32,268 bases of DNA, taken from assembly GCA_026981615.1 (NCBI GenBank), contig JALSIH010000021.1, positions 1 to 32,268 on the forward strand, read 5' to 3'. Shown piece by piece: positions 23,392-32,006 of this stretch. A program made the translations under genes and the position numbers. The notes under the pieces are model-generated. The model had not been told where the DNA came from, did no database searches, and saw nothing but the letters and a program-made list of their open reading frames with translations. Position 1 is the first letter of the stretch; every line of letters starts with the position of its first letter. This DNA is from Chitinophagales bacterium (GTDB lineage: Bacteria > Bacteroidota > Bacteroidia > Chitinophagales > S012-47).

Positions 23392-24566
23392 GCAAAATGA
23401 AAATAAAAGCAATTCTTACTTTATTGTCCTTTCTCTTTTTGCTGGGGCTGGCTGCCTGTCAGCAAAGCAAGGAACCCCAAACCCTCGAAGGCAAGAAAAA
23501 GCAATTGGCTCGATATCAAAAGGAATTGATAAAAATCAAGCAGAAGGTCAGAGAACTGGAAGAAGAGATAGATAACATGTCTGCAGATGAAGGTGAGCGC
23601 AAAGCAGCCGTTACCGTGAAAGTAAAAGAGATAAGCGTACAGGACTTTAAGCACTTTATTCAAATTCCGGGCAATGTAGAGAGCGATGACTATGTCAAGG
23701 TGAGCTCGGAGGTTCCGGGCCGGATTACGGCCCTTTATGTGGAAGTGGGCGATAAAGTGGTGAAGGGTCAGGAGCTGGCCCGCATCGATGATAAAATGGT
23801 GCGGAGGCAATTGGATGAACTTGCAACAGCTTACGAGCTGGCAGCACGGACTTTTGAAAAACAAGCCCGTCTGTGGAAGCAGGGCATCGGCTCGGAAATG
23901 CAATACCTGCAGGCGAAGAATGCAAAAGAATCATTGGAAAGAAAAATGGCCACACTAAAGGCGCAGCTTGACAAGTACATCATCAAATCGCCCATTACCG
24001 GCAGGGTCGATGATTTGATGGTAAAATCCGGTGAAATGCTTTCTCCCGGTTTTCCGATTCTGACCGTGATCAACGTGGCCGATATTAAAGTGGTGGGCGA
24101 AGTTTCTGAACGCTATGTAGGGAAATTCAGGAAAGGTGACTCGGTAGTCGTTGATTTTCCGGTTATCGGCCTGCAAGTACACACGACCATTGATGCGCTG
24201 GGTCAGGCCATAGACAAAGACAACCGAACATTTAAAGTGATAATAAAAATTCACAATCCGAATGGAGCGCTAAAACCCAATCTGCTGGCCAATATCCGCC
24301 TCTTTGATTTCAGACAAAAGAAAGCACTGCTTGTTCCCACACGGGTTGTCTTTTTTCAGGATGAAGGGACCTATCTCTACACGGTACGAATAGAGAACGG
24401 AGACACCACCGCACACAAGGAAACGGTAAAGCTGGAATACAGCGATGAGAAGCATTCACTGGTAAAAGAAGGGATCGAAGCCGGAGCCCTTCTGATAGTG
24501 GAAGGCTACGACAAAGTAAGCGAAGGGCAAAAAATTAAACCGCTTTACGAAAACCCGAAGCAATGA
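23388..24566 (+). CDS. RND efflux periplasmic adaptor (membrane fusion) lipoprotein
   Basis: The protein has 392 residues. The signal peptide ends in a lipobox (LAAC, Cys24), so the protein should be lipid-anchored. A heptad-like charged segment at about 33-65 (LARYQKELIKIKQKVRELEEE) precedes the usual order: barrel-sandwich/lipoyl part (IPGNVESDDYVKVSSEVPG onward), a helical hairpin (about 140-190), the return lipoyl half (IKSPITGRVDDLMVKSGEML), a beta-barrel and a membrane-proximal domain. It bridges the pump and the TolC-like channel. The extra N-terminal coil before the lipoyl domain is seen in some Bacteroidota adaptors. ATG 23397 is an alternative start. It overlaps both neighbours by four bases. 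Confidence 0.93.
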   Translation: MSKMKIKAILTLLSFLFLLGLAACQQSKEPQTLEGKKKQLARYQKELIKIKQKVRELEEEIDNMSADEGERKAAVTVKVKEISVQDFKHFIQIPGNVESDDYVKVSSEVPGRITALYVEVGDKVVKGQELARIDDKMVRRQLDELATAYELAARTFEKQARLWKQGIGSEMQYLQAKNAKESLERKMATLKAQLDKYIIKSPITGRVDDLMVKSGEMLSPGFPILTVINVADIKVVGEVSERYVGKFRKGDSVVVDFPVIGLQVHTTIDALGQAIDKDNRTFKVIIKIHNPNGALKPNLLANIRLFDFRQKKALLVPTRVVFFQDEGTYLYTVRIENGDTTAHKETVKLEYSDEKHSLVKEGIEAGALLIVEGYDKVSEGQKIKPLYENPKQ

Positions 24567-27500
24567 CGAAAAAGGAAAGAATAAAAGAATTCTGGCTATC
24601 CAATCTGGCACTCAGGAATTCGACCAGTGTTTTTGTGATGCTTTTTATCATCATGATAGCGGGTTGGATGTCCTACACGGCCATACCCAAGGAGAGTTTT
24701 CCCGAAGTAAAGCAACCTACCATATTTGTCGGGGTCAGTTATCCGGGCAATTCGCCCATTGATATGGAAAACCTGGTGACGCGTCCGCTTGAGAAGGAAA
24801 TAAAAAAGCTGTCGGGCATCAGCAAGATGAGTTCCACCTCTATTCAGGATTACAGTACGATTGTTGTTGAGTTCGAATATGATGTCGATCCGCGTGACGG
24901 CCTTTATGACGTGAAAGATGCCGTGGACAAGGCCAGGAAAGACCTGCCCAACGACCTGCCGGCCGATCCAAACATTTTTGAGCTCGATTTCTCCGAGTTT
25001 CCTGTGATGAACGTCAATCTCTATGGTGATTTCAGCTTTGAAGAGCTGAAGCACTATGCCGAATATTTGCAGGATGAAATCGAAAATCTGAGTGAAATAT
25101 CGGGGGTGGATATCCGCGGTTTGCCCGAAAAGGAAGTGAAAGTGATTGTGGACCTCAACAAAATGGCTGCTTTGCGTGTCAGTTTTAATGATATCGAAAA
25201 TGCCATTTCTTCGGAGAATGTGACGCTTTCCGGAGGGAATATCCTGAGCATAGACGGGGATGTGGCCAGCCGGAGAACCATACGGATCACCGGTGAGTTT
25301 AGCGATTTCCGGAAGATGGAGGGAATCATCGTTAAACATGAACACCAGAAAATTGTTACACTGGGGGATATTGCACAAGTGGAGTTTGGAAATATGGAGC
25401 CCACCAGTTTTGCCCGGCTGGATGGTAAAAACGTGGTAAGCCTCGATATAAAAAAGAAAAGCAAGGAAAATCTGATCAATGCTTCCGGGTCGATAAAGAA
25501 AATCATTGCCGAAGCGCGCAGGAAAGTATTGCCCAAAGATTTGCACGTCATCATAACCAATGATCAATCCAAGTTTACCGTCAATCTGGTGAAGAATCTC
25601 GAAAACAGCATCATATCCGGAATTCTTCTCGTAGTGCTGGTACTTCTTTTCTTTATGGGCATCCGAAATGCTTCCATCGTTGGTACGGCCATACCCTTGT
25701 CCATGTTTCTCGGAATTACAATTCTTTACTACACGGGAAATACCCTGAGTATGATTGTGCTCTTTTCTTTGATATTGGCCCTTGGGATGCTGGTGGACAA
25801 CGGCATAGTGGTGGTAGAGAACATCTACAGGCTCTACAGCGAAGGCTACAGCAAGGCGAAAGCTTCGAGAGCAGGGGCCGGGGAGGTGGCCATGCCCATC
25901 ATTTCTTCCACAGTTACTACCGTGCTGGCTTTCGTTCCACTGCTTTTCTGGAAATCCATGATCGGAGAGTTTTTCAAATTTTTACCCCTTACATTGATCA
26001 TTGTGCTAGCTTCCTCCCTCTTTGTCGGGCTGGTGGTCAACCCGGTTTTAACTTCGAAATTCATAAAAATTGAAGATTACCGCTTCAGCAAAGGGTCTGC
26101 GCGTTTTTGGATATGGACGGTGATCACTCTGCTTCTGGGGGTTTTTCTTTCGGCAAGCAAATACGCTCCGTTACCCGGTGGGCTGCTGATAGCACTGTTT
26201 GCATTTCGTGTGCTTTATCGTTTTTTGCTCAAACCGGCTGCTCGCTTCTTCCAGGAGCGTTTTATGATTTGGCTGGTCAAAGTGTATACGCGTTCGCTGA
26301 AATTTGCATTGTCGGGCATTCGCCCGCTTTTGTTTTTCGTTGGCGTGATTGCCCTTTTGATTTTCTCCCTCATGTTTTTTGCTCAGAAAACGCCCAAAGT
26401 GACGTTTTTCCCTGACAACAATCCCAACTATGTCAATGTGTTTATTGAAATGCCTGACGGAACCGACATTGAATACACAAACAAAGTCACCAAGGAAATT
26501 GAAAAACGGGTAAATGAGGTGATCCGCCCCTATCAACCCATTGTGGAGGCCGTGGTGGCGCAGGTGGGCGAGGGAACAGGCGACCCCGCGAGGGGTTTTC
26601 AGCAGGGCAGCTCTCCCAACAAGGCCCGGGTTACGGTTTCTTTTCTCGAATACCGGGAGCGGATAAAACTCATGGACGTTTCAACAAGTGTTGTAATGCA
26701 AAAGATATCCGAAGCCGTTCGTGATATTCCGGAAGTGAAGAACATTTCGGTTGAAAAAAACGCCATGGGCCCCCCTGTCGGCAAACCCATCAGCATCGAA
26801 GTGAGCGGAGAGGACTATGCCGAACTCCTGCGTCTTTCTGATGAGATGATTCGCTTTCTTGAATCGGCCAACGTACCGGGCGTGGAGCAGCTGAAAACCG
26901 ATGTGGAAGTCAACAAACCCGAACTGATAGTAGATATCGACCGGGAAGCGGCCCGCAGATACGGCTTGTCCACTGCCGGCATAGCAATGGCCATTCGTAC
27001 GGCTCTTTTCGGAAAGGAGGTTGACAAGTATAAAATCGGGGAAGACGATTATCCCATCAATGTCAGACTCAAAGACGAGCAACGCTATCAGCTGGGCACG
27101 CTGCTCAACATGCCCATCACATTCAGAGACCCCGCATCGGGCCGCATCAAGCAGGTGCCCATTTCATCGGTCGTCACCATTCACAACAGCTCGACCCTCG
27201 GAACAGTCAAGCGGAAAGATCAAAACCGGGTGATCACCATTTACTCCAACGTGATAGAAGGCTATAATGCCAATGATATTGTGGCACAATACAAAGCGTT
27301 GCTGTCCGAATATGACATGCCCAAAGGATACGAATATAAGTTTACGGGAGAGCAGGAAGAGCAGGCCAAGTCATTGGCTTTTCTGGAGGAAGCAATGATG
27401 ATTGCCGTATTTCTTATTTTCCTTGTCATTGTGTCGCAATTCAACTCTTTCGTCAGCCCGTTGATCATCATGTTTTCGGTTATCCTCAGCACCATCGGGG

Positions 27501-27997
27501 TTTTTCTGGGCTTTGCCATATTCCAGATCGACATCAGCATTTTGATGGTGGGTATCGGCATTATCTCCCTGGCAGGTATCGTGGTAAACAATGCCATTGT
27601 ACTCATTGACTTCATCAAGCTCTCGAGGGAGCGCAGGCGCGAAGAGCTGGGACTGGCCGATGGAGAACTCCTGCCCTTTCACGAAATAAAGGACTCCATC
27701 ATCAAGGCCGGCCAAATCAGGCTTCGCCCCGTGTTGCTGACTGCCATTACCACGGTTTTGGGGCTGATTCCGCTGGCCATTGGTTTTAATATTGACTTCT
27801 ACGGCCTGCTGACGGCTCTGAAACCGGACATTTATTTCGGAGGGGATAGTGCCTTATTCTGGGGGCCCATGTCATGGACGGTCATTTTCGGATTGTCATT
27901 TGCCACATTCCTGACCCTCATCATTGTGCCGGTCATGTATTTGCTTGTTGATATGGCGACAATCCGGATGAAACGACTGGGTGATAAAGTGCTCTGA
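24563..27997 (+). CDS. RND-family efflux pump, inner-membrane permease
   Basis: The protein has 1144 residues, somewhat longer than AcrB-type pumps. It has TM1 near 20-40, a first periplasmic porter region (about 42-340), TM2-TM6 (about 345-505), a second porter region (about 615-950) and TM8-TM12 at the end. The proton-relay helix 4 reads GMLVDNGIVVVEN: the first acidic residue is D412, but the second position of the AcrB pair is Asn, a substitution common in this branch. A hydrophobic stretch at about 511-557, between TM6 and TM7, looks like two extra membrane helices. The pump drives proton-coupled export with the preceding channel and adaptor. Substrate is unknown. Its stop codon directly abuts that of thiL. 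Confidence 0.94.
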   Translation: MTKKERIKEFWLSNLALRNSTSVFVMLFIIMIAGWMSYTAIPKESFPEVKQPTIFVGVSYPGNSPIDMENLVTRPLEKEIKKLSGISKMSSTSIQDYSTIVVEFEYDVDPRDGLYDVKDAVDKARKDLPNDLPADPNIFELDFSEFPVMNVNLYGDFSFEELKHYAEYLQDEIENLSEISGVDIRGLPEKEVKVIVDLNKMAALRVSFNDIENAISSENVTLSGGNILSIDGDVASRRTIRITGEFSDFRKMEGIIVKHEHQKIVTLGDIAQVEFGNMEPTSFARLDGKNVVSLDIKKKSKENLINASGSIKKIIAEARRKVLPKDLHVIITNDQSKFTVNLVKNLENSIISGILLVVLVLLFFMGIRNASIVGTAIPLSMFLGITILYYTGNTLSMIVLFSLILALGMLVDNGIVVVENIYRLYSEGYSKAKASRAGAGEVAMPIISSTVTTVLAFVPLLFWKSMIGEFFKFLPLTLIIVLASSLFVGLVVNPVLTSKFIKIEDYRFSKGSARFWIWTVITLLLGVFLSASKYAPLPGGLLIALFAFRVLYRFLLKPAARFFQERFMIWLVKVYTRSLKFALSGIRPLLFFVGVIALLIFSLMFFAQKTPKVTFFPDNNPNYVNVFIEMPDGTDIEYTNKVTKEIEKRVNEVIRPYQPIVEAVVAQVGEGTGDPARGFQQGSSPNKARVTVSFLEYRERIKLMDVSTSVVMQKISEAVRDIPEVKNISVEKNAMGPPVGKPISIEVSGEDYAELLRLSDEMIRFLESANVPGVEQLKTDVEVNKPELIVDIDREAARRYGLSTAGIAMAIRTALFGKEVDKYKIGEDDYPINVRLKDEQRYQLGTLLNMPITFRDPASGRIKQVPISSVVTIHNSSTLGTVKRKDQNRVITIYSNVIEGYNANDIVAQYKALLSEYDMPKGYEYKFTGEQEEQAKSLAFLEEAMMIAVFLIFLVIVSQFNSFVSPLIIMFSVILSTIGVFLGFAIFQIDISILMVGIGIISLAGIVVNNAIVLIDFIKLSRERRREELGLADGELLPFHEIKDSIIKAGQIRLRPVLLTAITTVLGLIPLAIGFNIDFYGLLTALKPDIYFGGDSALFWGPMSWTVIFGLSFATFLTLIIVPVMYLLVDMATIRMKRLGDKVL

Positions 27998-29044
27998 TTA
28001 TAAATGTTTCCAGCCCTGTGCTTCCAGAGGGTATACCTGCCCCGATGGCGTTTTAAGTGTATATCCCGAAGCGGCTTTTGTGGTATAGCCGATGATCGAA
28101 AAGTCGGGGTGCTTTTCGATCTTGTCCTTCCACTCGGGCGGGAAGGTGAAGAGCAGTTCATAATCTTCTCCTCCGTTGAGCACGGCCGTGGATGTGGGTA
28201 TGTTAAATTTCATAGCCCGGGCCCGGGCTTCTTCAGATACGGGAAATTGCCCCTCATAGAGCACACATCCCACCCCGCTTTGCCTGCATATATGAATGAC
28301 ATCGGATGAGAGCCCGTCCGATATGTCGATCATGGCATTGGGCTTGAATTTCAGGTCTTCAAAATATTCGATTACATCTTTGCGGGCTTCGGGCAGCAAC
28401 TGACGACCCACGAGGTATTTTTCCCCTTCCAGATCGGGTTGAATTCCGGGGTTTTCCATAAATATCTGCTTTTCCCGTTCCAGAATCTGAAGTCCGAGAA
28501 AGGCAGCGCCCAGGTCTCCGCTTACAGCGATCAGGTCTCCCTGCCCGGCACCGTTGCGATATACGACCTGATCCTTTGCGGCATGGCCTATGGCCGTGAT
28601 GTTTATGATGAAGCCCTTGTTTGAAGCCGAGGTATCTCCTCCTACCAGGTCTACATCGTATTTGTCGCAGGCGGCCAGGATGCCTTCATAGAACATCTCC
28701 ATTGCCTCTACCGAGAAGCGGTTGGAGATGGCCAGCGAAACCGTGATCTGCTCCGGAATGGCATTCATGGCGTAGATGTCTGAAAGATTAACCACCACAG
28801 CCTTGTAACCCAGGTGCTGCAAGGGATGGTAGCTCAGGTCAAAGTGAATGCCCTCCACGAGCATGTCCGTGCTTACGACTTTTACCTCCCGGTCCCCGGC
28901 AGCTATCACTGCGGCATCATCGCCCACACCTCTGAGGCTGCTTTTGTTGCGCAGTACGGCATTTTTGGTCAGGTGCTCAATCAAAGCAAATTCACCATAT
29001 TCGGCTATCTCTGTTCTTTTCTCTTTTTTATTTTCTTCTGCCAT
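27998..29044 (-). CDS. thiL: Thiamine-monophosphate kinase
   Basis: The protein has 348 residues, normal for ThiL, which phosphorylates thiamine monophosphate to the active cofactor thiamine diphosphate. Conserved ATP/Mg and substrate motifs are GVGDDAAVI (39-47), STDMLVEGIHFD (58-69), VNLSDIYAMNA, DLVGGDTSAS, DISDGLSSD and a late NGGEDYELLF. The start ATG (29042-29044, minus strand) is followed by a charged stretch, then the family-like GEFALIEHLTKN, so it is likely right. A perfect -7 box lies only four bases upstream, which predicts a leaderless message. No THI-box riboswitch is visible. It converges on the RND gene with no gap. Confidence 0.95.
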   Translation of the reverse strand: MAEENKKEKRTEIAEYGEFALIEHLTKNAVLRNKSSLRGVGDDAAVIAAGDREVKVVSTDMLVEGIHFDLSYHPLQHLGYKAVVVNLSDIYAMNAIPEQITVSLAISNRFSVEAMEMFYEGILAACDKYDVDLVGGDTSASNKGFIINITAIGHAAKDQVVYRNGAGQGDLIAVSGDLGAAFLGLQILEREKQIFMENPGIQPDLEGEKYLVGRQLLPEARKDVIEYFEDLKFKPNAMIDISDGLSSDVIHICRQSGVGCVLYEGQFPVSEEARARAMKFNIPTSTAVLNGGEDYELLFTFPPEWKDKIEKHPDFSIIGYTTKAASGYTLKTPSGQVYPLEAQGWKHL

Positions 29045-29048
29045 GGCG

Positions 29049-29056
29049 CAAATTTA
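29049..29056 (-). promoter_or_regulatory. -7 box of thiL, predicting a leaderless transcript
   Basis: The minus strand reads TAAATTTG, an exact TAnnTTTG match ending four bases before the thiL ATG. With normal spacing, transcription would begin at or next to the A of the start codon. Confidence 0.5.
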
Positions 29057-29222
29057 CTGAATTTGCCGGCTGCCCCCCTTTTTTGGGCTTGATATAAAAC
29101 AAAGCGTGACGGGATTCCTTAATTTAGTGCTTTCAAATAAAAATGCCCTGTATGATGATGTATAAGCAGGTCATAATGAAAAACTTAAAGCTTCAAATCA
29201 ACACCTTACAAACCAATTTTTT

Positions 29223-30065
29223 ATGAGAAAATGGATTATTGCATGCACGGGTATTCTGACCCTGTCTTTTCTTTCTTCCTGCGGCTCCACGGCCAAGCTC
29301 AGCTTTAACCCCAAGGTAGGCGAAAGCTATCATTATATGAGCAATACCGAGATGGACATGGCTATGATGAGCATGAACATTGAGATGAATGTGAAAACGT
29401 ACTTTGCTCTTAATGTGATGGAGAAAGCGGATACCACATTTCATATTAAAATGAGCTATGACAGCCTCATGATCTCCCAATCCAATCCGATGAGCGGCAA
29501 GATCGAATACAACAGCAACACCTATGATGAAGGCAGTGCGGATCAAAGCACAAAAATGATTGCAGGCACTCTGGAAGAGCTGAAAAACAAAGAATTTGAT
29601 GCGTGGGTCAGCAGCAGCGGGCACCTGATTAAACTGGAGGGAGCCGACAATCTGGGAGATGCCGGAGGCATGATGCAGGGAACCGACCCTTCCGGAATCA
29701 TTAAAAGTGTGGTCATTGCGTTTCCCGGGGGGGAGCTGAAAGAAGGACAAAACTGGACGGTGAAGCAAAGTTCCGGTTCCATAGGCATAGAGTCTACCGT
29801 TACCTACACGATCAAAAGCATCGGTTCCGATGAGATTGTTCTGGACATGAGCACCTCTATCCCTGAAAATCAGGAAATGGAAAGCAACGGGGTGTCTATG
29901 ACCATCTCCAACTTCAGTTCAACAGGTGAAGTTACGGTAGAGCGAAAAACAGGCATGTTGCTGGAAATGCATACAAAGCAGTCAATGGATATGCAGATGA
30001 ATATGCAGGGCATGGACATGACGGCCACTACGGAGTCAACTACCGAAATAAAACGTCTTGACTAA
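29223..30065 (+). CDS. Lipoprotein of unknown function, DUF6263-like (copy 1)
   Basis: The protein has 280 residues with a lipobox (LSSC, Cys20), so it should be anchored in the outer or inner membrane. The mature part is a predicted beta-rich fold with many Met and Ser residues (for example MDMAMMSMNIEMNV), a mid-region Gly/Asp segment and GEVTVERKTGMLLEM near the end. Overall it resembles DUF6263-type Bacteroidota lipoproteins, and it is clearly paralogous to the gene at 31124: both have a Met-rich strand, then NPM-S/T-G-x-x-EY, then a G-E-x-x-x-x-RK-S/T-G strand. Function is unknown. It diverges from thiL; no exact -7 box was found in the 178-base gap. Confidence 0.82.
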   Translation: MRKWIIACTGILTLSFLSSCGSTAKLSFNPKVGESYHYMSNTEMDMAMMSMNIEMNVKTYFALNVMEKADTTFHIKMSYDSLMISQSNPMSGKIEYNSNTYDEGSADQSTKMIAGTLEELKNKEFDAWVSSSGHLIKLEGADNLGDAGGMMQGTDPSGIIKSVVIAFPGGELKEGQNWTVKQSSGSIGIESTVTYTIKSIGSDEIVLDMSTSIPENQEMESNGVSMTISNFSSTGEVTVERKTGMLLEMHTKQSMDMQMNMQGMDMTATTESTTEIKRLD

Positions 30066-30076
30066 GCCCTTATAAA

Positions 30077-31099
30077 TTGTATTCCAGATTATTGCTCCTC
30101 TTTTTTCCTCTTTTGCTGAGTGCCGGTTCATGCCGGGTGTGGCGTGCTCCGCGCGTTCCGTTTGATGCCTCTTCGACTCCTCCTGCACCGGATTATGCAC
30201 AGCCCGGCAATTGGGCGGCCACACCCTTTGCCCGCGACAATGCCGATACCCTTCCGGCCGGAAGCGGATTGATTGACCGCCAGAAGAGCGCCCGGGCCGA
30301 TGTCTTTTACATTCATCCTACCACCTATCACGGGCCTCGTTGGAATGCTGCGGTCGAAGATGCTAAGACAAGAGAGAAAACCACTTCTAAGGCGCTTCTT
30401 TTTCAGGCCGCCACTTTCAATGCGGCCGGAAGGGTCTTTGCCCCGTTCTATCGCCAGATGACGTATTACGGTTTCTTCGGAAAAGACAGTGCATCGCGCA
30501 GGCAGGCAGTCCGGCTGGCCTACTCCGATGTGCGGGCTGCTTTCCTCTACTATTTGAAACACTGGAACAAAGGCCGCCCCCTGATCATCGCGGGGCACAG
30601 CCAGGGCGCCATGCTCGGGCAAATGCTCCTGAAAGAGTTTTTCAATCCGCAGGAAGCACTGAACAAAAAGCTGATCGTTGCCTATTTGCCCGGATGGCCC
30701 GTAAATGAAACGGAAACGGGAGGGGTGCCTCCCTGCCGTACGGCAGAGGATATCCGTTGCTTCGTTTCCTGGAATACCTTCTCTGACAGAGGCCGCCTGC
30801 GAGCAGGGTCGTTCTACGATAAAGGGGATTGCGTAAATCCGGTGAGCTGGGAACTTGAAGGGGGCCGAACGCCCCTTGCAGAGCACAAAGGAGCGCTGGA
30901 CGGAAAATTTAAAAAAATATACCCGGAGATCATTTCGGCCGTTTGTGAAGACCATGTACTGCGCATTTCAACGGACAAGCTGCCCTTTCCCTATAAATAT
31001 ACCAGGGTCTTTCATGTGGCCGATATCAATCTCTTTTGGATGGACATTCGCCTCAATGCCGCTTTGCGCAGCAAAGTTTTTCAGAAGGCAAATAATTAA
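30077..31099 (+). CDS. DUF3089 family exported alpha/beta-hydrolase-like protein
   Basis: The protein has 340 residues. The start is TTG 30077, because an in-frame stop lies at 30059-30061 and no ATG or GTG occurs between. It begins with a signal peptide that may end in a lipobox-like SAGSC (Cys19 or so). Features of DUF3089 are ADVFYIHPTTYHGPRWNAAV and the nucleophile elbow GHSQG (Ser175 in IIAGHSQGAMLG), with a late HVADINLFW segment that may give the histidine. The fold should be an alpha/beta-hydrolase; the substrate is not known, although lipase or esterase activity is plausible. It is 11 bases downstream of one DUF6263-like lipoprotein gene and 24 upstream of its paralogue. Confidence 0.85.
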   Translation: MYSRLLLLFFPLLLSAGSCRVWRAPRVPFDASSTPPAPDYAQPGNWAATPFARDNADTLPAGSGLIDRQKSARADVFYIHPTTYHGPRWNAAVEDAKTREKTTSKALLFQAATFNAAGRVFAPFYRQMTYYGFFGKDSASRRQAVRLAYSDVRAAFLYYLKHWNKGRPLIIAGHSQGAMLGQMLLKEFFNPQEALNKKLIVAYLPGWPVNETETGGVPPCRTAEDIRCFVSWNTFSDRGRLRAGSFYDKGDCVNPVSWELEGGRTPLAEHKGALDGKFKKIYPEIISAVCEDHVLRISTDKLPFPYKYTRVFHVADINLFWMDIRLNAALRSKVFQKANN

Positions 31100-31104
31100 T
31101 TTTG
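31097..31104 (+). promoter_or_regulatory. -7 box overlapping the stop codon of the DUF3089 gene
   Basis: TAATTTTG matches TAnnTTTG exactly, and its TAA is the stop codon of the preceding gene. Transcription would begin near 31108, leaving a leader of about 16 bases before ATG 31124, so the second lipoprotein may be expressed separately. Confidence 0.45.
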
Positions 31105-31123
31105 ATAATCAAGCAAAAAGAAT

Positions 31124-31984
31124 ATGAAAACAGCATTCAAATCAATCGCAGGGCTGGCCTTGCTCTTCCTCCTTTTTTCGTGCAGCAAAGAGTCGGGCGG
31201 CAGCAATGAAAAAGTGCAACTGCTCTTTCAACCCCAAGAGGGCCGGGAAATCATTTCAAACATGGATATTCATTCCGAAACGAAGATGCTCGGGATGAGC
31301 ATTCCGCTCGATATGAATGTGGAATACGGCATGATTCCCACCGAAGTCTCGGATACGGCCGTGCTCGTGCAATTCACCTACAATCGTATTTATATGAAAA
31401 TGCAAAATCCGATGACCGGTGCCGTGGAGTATGACTCTGAGAAACCCGAAGAAGCCAAAGGAATCGGTGCCGATAAAATGGTGGAAATATACAGCGGTAT
31501 CATCGGAGAGTCTTTTACCGTAAAGTTTGATCGATATGGAAATGTGATAGAGATGAAGGATCAGTCATCGGAGATGGGGCAGGTCATGGGGGCATTCAGC
31601 AATGCAACCGATATCAAGCAATATATCCAGAATGTGGTCCCCGTTTTTCCCGAAGAAGCCGTTGGAAGAGGCGATAGCTGGACACGAAAAATTATTACGG
31701 ATGATGAAAGCGGCCTGAGTGTCGAGACGAAATACACGGTGAAGCGAGTCGATGAAAATGAAGTGGTGCTGGAACTGGAAGGTAAAGTATATCCAAGTGC
31801 CGGAGACTCAACGAATGTGATGATTGAGATCTCCGGTCTGCTGGACGGTGAGTTGAACATTGACCGAAAGAGCGGCTGGACCCGTCATGGATTGATTGTG
31901 CAGGATTTGCAGATGAAAGTGACCCAGGGGCTGAAAAGTGTGAACGGTACGGCCAGCAACCGCATTGAAATCACCACAAAGTAA
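31124..31984 (+). CDS. Lipoprotein of unknown function, DUF6263-like (copy 2)
   Basis: The protein has 286 residues with a lipobox (LFSC, Cys20). It has the same layout as the gene at 29223: a Met-rich beta segment (KMLGMSIPLDMNVEYGM), QNPMTGAVEYDSE, a mid-region containing FTVKFDRYGNVIEM, GDSWTRKI, and GELNIDRKSGWTRHG near the end. It is less Met-rich and has more charged residues. Family resemblance to DUF6263 is from memory. The two copies are diverged enough to be an old duplication. It has its own promoter-like box. Function is unknown; the repeated association with the hydrolase gene is the only clue. Confidence 0.82.
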   Translation: MKTAFKSIAGLALLFLLFSCSKESGGSNEKVQLLFQPQEGREIISNMDIHSETKMLGMSIPLDMNVEYGMIPTEVSDTAVLVQFTYNRIYMKMQNPMTGAVEYDSEKPEEAKGIGADKMVEIYSGIIGESFTVKFDRYGNVIEMKDQSSEMGQVMGAFSNATDIKQYIQNVVPVFPEEAVGRGDSWTRKIITDDESGLSVETKYTVKRVDENEVVLELEGKVYPSAGDSTNVMIEISGLLDGELNIDRKSGWTRHGLIVQDLQMKVTQGLKSVNGTASNRIEITTK

Positions 31985-31989
31985 TCTTG
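31982..31989 (+). promoter_or_regulatory. Weak -7-like box upstream of the last gene
   Basis: TAATCTTG differs from TAnnTTTG at one fixed position (C for T) and, like the box at 31097, uses the previous gene's TAA stop. It would place the transcript start about 14 bases before TTG 32007. Confidence 0.25.
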
Positions 31990-32006
31990 AGTCAAGAAGG
32001 CGCATA

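Noticed and set aside
29045-29222. THI-box riboswitch near thiL
   Set aside because: I see no THI-box core, and the predicted promoter leaves no leader to hold one.
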